Position numbers and translations under genes: made by a program. From positions 1 through 64,000 of the forward strand of contig NZ_VOWJ01000019.1 in assembly GCF_008011665.1 (NCBI RefSeq): a stretch of DNA of 64,000 nt, given 5' to 3'. Position 1 is the first letter of the stretch, and each line of letters begins with the position of its first letter. Below, piece by piece: positions 62,084 through 64,000 of this stretch. Below the pieces are notes generated by a model, which saw only the letters and a list, made by a program, of their open reading frames with translations, made no database searches and was not told the origin of the DNA. The DNA is from Campylobacter volucris. GTDB lineage: Bacteria > Campylobacterota > Campylobacteria > Campylobacterales > Campylobacteraceae.

Positions 62084-63208
62084 TTGAAAATATTGATTAT
62101 GGATATTGATATTACTTTAAAAGGTGGCGTTGCTAGGGTTGTCGCTAATCTAGCAAATTCTTTATCAAAAATACACCAAGTTGATATACTAAGCATATAT
62201 AAAAAGAATGAATTATTTTTTGAAATTAATAAAGAAATTAATGTATATTTTTTATATAACAAGGAATATAAGTATATAAGCAAAGATATGTATAAAAAAT
62301 ACAAATACAATATTTTGATGTATGTGCTATTGAAACTAAAATTTAAATATATGTATTTTTGTGAAGCAATAAAAATATATTTTAGAAATAAAAAAGTAAA
62401 AAGATTTGCTTTAAATTATGATGTAATAATCAATAATAATTATTTTTCATTTAGCAAAGAAATTTTTGAAACTTCAAAATCTATCCAAATTATGCATGGA
62501 AATTTTATATACTATCCAAAAGATTTATTAAAAAAATTAGCTCACTTTGACTCCTTAATAATACTCTCTAATAAACAAATAAATAAATGGAAAAAATATC
62601 ATAAAAACATATATGTTATACCAAATTTTATACCTTTTATATCTGAAAAAATAAGCGATTATAAACAAAAAAATGTTTTAAGTATAGGAAGAATGGTATC
62701 TAATGATGAAAAAGGTTTTTTAAGACTTATAGAAATTTGGAATTTAGTGCAAAAAGATAAAAAATACAAAGATTGGACTTTAACTATAGTTGGAGAAGGT
62801 GAATTAAAAGATACTATAAAAGAAAAAATCAAAGAAAATAATTTAGAAAATTCAATTATCTTAAAACCTTTCACCAAAGAAATAGAAAAAGAATATTTAA
62901 ACGCAAGTATTTATCTCATGACTAGTAAATGGGAAGGATTTCCTATGGTATTAATAGAAGCTAGTTCCTATGCTTTACCTAGCATAGCTTTTGATATAAA
63001 TACAGGACCAAGTGATATTATAGAAAATGAAAAAAGTGGATTTTTAATAGATGATGGAAATTTAGATGATTTTGCAAATAAACTTTGTATATTAATGGAT
63101 GATGAGAATTTAAGAAAAATTATGGGTTTAAACGCTAAAGAAAAAGTTAAAAATGAATTTGGCAAAGAAGTTGTTATGAGAAAATGGAAAGCGATTATAA
63201 ATTTATAA
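62084..63208 (+). CDS. LOS family-4 glycosyltransferase
   Basis: 374 residues from TTG 62084 (GGAG 7 nt upstream). A GT-B fold enzyme: MDIDITLKGGVARVVANLAN at the start, NVLSIGRMVSNDEKGF at the start of the C-terminal domain, and the donor site SKWEGFPMVLIEASSYALPS. TGPSDIIENEKSGFL follows, as in many GT4 enzymes. Sugar unknown. It diverges from the frameshifted GT2 and converges on the partial GT2, a mosaic layout typical of Campylobacter LOS loci. Confidence 0.8.
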   Translation: MKILIMDIDITLKGGVARVVANLANSLSKIHQVDILSIYKKNELFFEINKEINVYFLYNKEYKYISKDMYKKYKYNILMYVLLKLKFKYMYFCEAIKIYFRNKKVKRFALNYDVIINNNYFSFSKEIFETSKSIQIMHGNFIYYPKDLLKKLAHFDSLIILSNKQINKWKKYHKNIYVIPNFIPFISEKISDYKQKNVLSIGRMVSNDEKGFLRLIEIWNLVQKDKKYKDWTLTIVGEGELKDTIKEKIKENNLENSIILKPFTKEIEKEYLNASIYLMTSKWEGFPMVLIEASSYALPSIAFDINTGPSDIIENEKSGFLIDDGNLDDFANKLCILMDDENLRKIMGLNAKEKVKNEFGKEVVMRKWKAIINL

Positions 63209-63223
63209 TCGATTTGATATTTT

Positions 63224-64000
63224 TTATCGGATAAAATTAGATATGTAAAAAATTTTTTTAGGATGTCTTAAGAGTTTTTTTATGCCGCTTGAAAATAATT
63301 TATATTTATCTAATTTCATATTCTTATATATAGTAAGAATATTTAATGGATCTTTTTTTAAAGAAATTTTAAATAAATTACAATATTCATATATCATGTT
63401 TTGTAAAAAGCTATCGTTTTTGTATTTATCATATATTGTAAAATTATAAATTTGCAAAGCAACGACACTAAAAGAATAAACCTTATAATAGAGTCTCAAG
63501 GATTTATATGTTTTAAAGTGATGTTTTATTGAGGTTAAAAATTTTGGCATTTTTTTAGGAAAATGAGATTTTTTTTGTGATGACATTGTTGAGTTTAGGT
63601 TTAGTTTATAAATGTATCCATAATTATGCCTATCATAAAACATCTTCTTAGCCAAACAAAATAAAATAGTTCCAAAATCATGATCTTCATGATAAATTCC
63701 ATGGGTAAAACGAAGATTGTATTGGTTTAAAATATTAGCCTTAAAGACTCCTTGCCAAGCAAAATAAAAATTATATTTTTTATTCAATTTTAATAAATCT
63801 AGAGGATTGTAAAATTCACCCTCAAAAGTTTTTTCAAAAAAATCTTTTTTAATAAATTCTTTATTTTTGTATTCTTGTAGCCCATGAGCACAAATATCTA
63901 AATCTTTTTCAATCATCTCTTTTACACAAAGCTCTATACAATCTTGTAATAAATAATCATCACTATCTAAAAAATGTATAATAGTGTTTGGTAACTCTTG
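63224..64000 (-). CDS. Family-2 glycosyltransferase, C-terminal part, cut by the window edge
   Basis: The frame is open from 64000 (no start inside the edge) to the stop at 63224, giving 258 residues. The first visible residues, NTIIHFLDSDDYLLQDCIELC, contain the GT-A metal motif DSDDY, so an N-terminal part of about 80-100 residues lies beyond the window. Later, FAWQGVFKANILNQYNL and HEDHDFGTILFCL are the acceptor-side elements also seen in Cj1136/Cj1138-type LOS enzymes. An internal ATG at 63916 is not the true start. Confidence 0.8.
   Translation of the reverse strand, partial: QELPNTIIHFLDSDDYLLQDCIELCVKEMIEKDLDICAHGLQEYKNKEFIKKDFFEKTFEGEFYNPLDLLKLNKKYNFYFAWQGVFKANILNQYNLRFTHGIYHEDHDFGTILFCLAKKMFYDRHNYGYIYKLNLNSTMSSQKKSHFPKKMPKFLTSIKHHFKTYKSLRLYYKVYSFSVVALQIYNFTIYDKYKNDSFLQNMIYEYCNLFKISLKKDPLNILTIYKNMKLDKYKLFSSGIKKLLRHPKKIFYISNFIR

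Overview
The window comes from a Campylobacter of the C. lari group, or a very close relative. The DNA is strongly AT-rich. It carries the tmRNA tag ANNVKFAPAYAKAA, the futalosine-pathway gene mqnA, ciaB, a pgl N-glycosylation operon with a 712-residue PglB (the length of C. lari PglB), pseudaminic-acid genes with a homopolymeric G tract, and waaC/waaM-flanked lipooligosaccharide (LOS) genes. Gene identities were read from recognisable protein families and remembered C. jejuni gene order; no database search was run.

Layout. (1) 1-3512, minus strand: the end of a flagellin-glycan locus, pseB-pseC followed by a Cj1295-like DUF4910-type gene switched OFF by a G8 tract, then the start of an AAC(3)-like acetyltransferase cut by the window edge. 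(2) 3560-10863: housekeeping genes dcd, accB-accC, a SurA-like chaperone, and the tightly overlapped run gltX-maeB-upp-mqnA. (3) 10841-18983: a lipoprotein, a DsbC-like protein, selB-selA, a multi-[4Fe-4S] ferredoxin and a modA/TOBE/modC group with no modB permease. Together these look like support for a molybdenum/selenocysteine formate dehydrogenase. (4) 19189-26907: mlaA-mlaC-MMPL lipid transport, rdgB, a YajR-like MFS carrier, an AI-2E family protein and ruvB. (5) 27000-33268: a small helical protein, tmRNA, then a two-gene accessory module. The module is a type IIG-like restriction-modification protein (1248 aa) coupled through a GTG start to an ABC-type ATPase fused to a TOPRIM/DUF4435-like domain (517 aa). 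(6) 33298-36690: prs, a hotdog thioesterase, ciaB (with a complete zincin-like motif) and tRNA-Ser(GCU), which ciaB overlaps in antisense. (7) 36739-41828: a PepSY-type membrane protein, pssA, psd, ftsH, prmA and cheY. (8) 41942-54260: the N-glycan operon galE-pglK-pglH-pglJ-pglB-pglA-pglC-pglD, then pglE-pglF. It has no pglI, no Cj1122c-like gene and no pglG. (9) 54312-64000: a PolB-type exonuclease, then the LOS locus waaC-waaM-two-domain glucosyltransferase-GT2, followed by a mosaic of GT8, frameshifted GT2, GT4 and partial GT2 genes on alternating strands.

Three surface-glycan systems (O-linked flagellin sugar, N-linked glycan, LOS) lie within 64 kb. PglE/PglF and PseC/PseB are related aminotransferase/dehydratase pairs making different bacterial sugars. 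GalE supplies UDP-GalNAc for the N-glycan.

The best candidate for an under-described system is the accessory pair just downstream of tmRNA. The ATPase-TOPRIM protein reads like a single-chain version of the AriA+AriB pair of PARIS anti-phage systems, and its partner is exactly the kind of enzyme (restriction-modification) that PARIS is thought to guard. Other points worth a second look are the missing modB, the OFF state of the Cj1295-like gene, the reduced pgl gene set, the frameshifted LOS glycosyltransferase and the ciaB/tRNA-Ser overlap.
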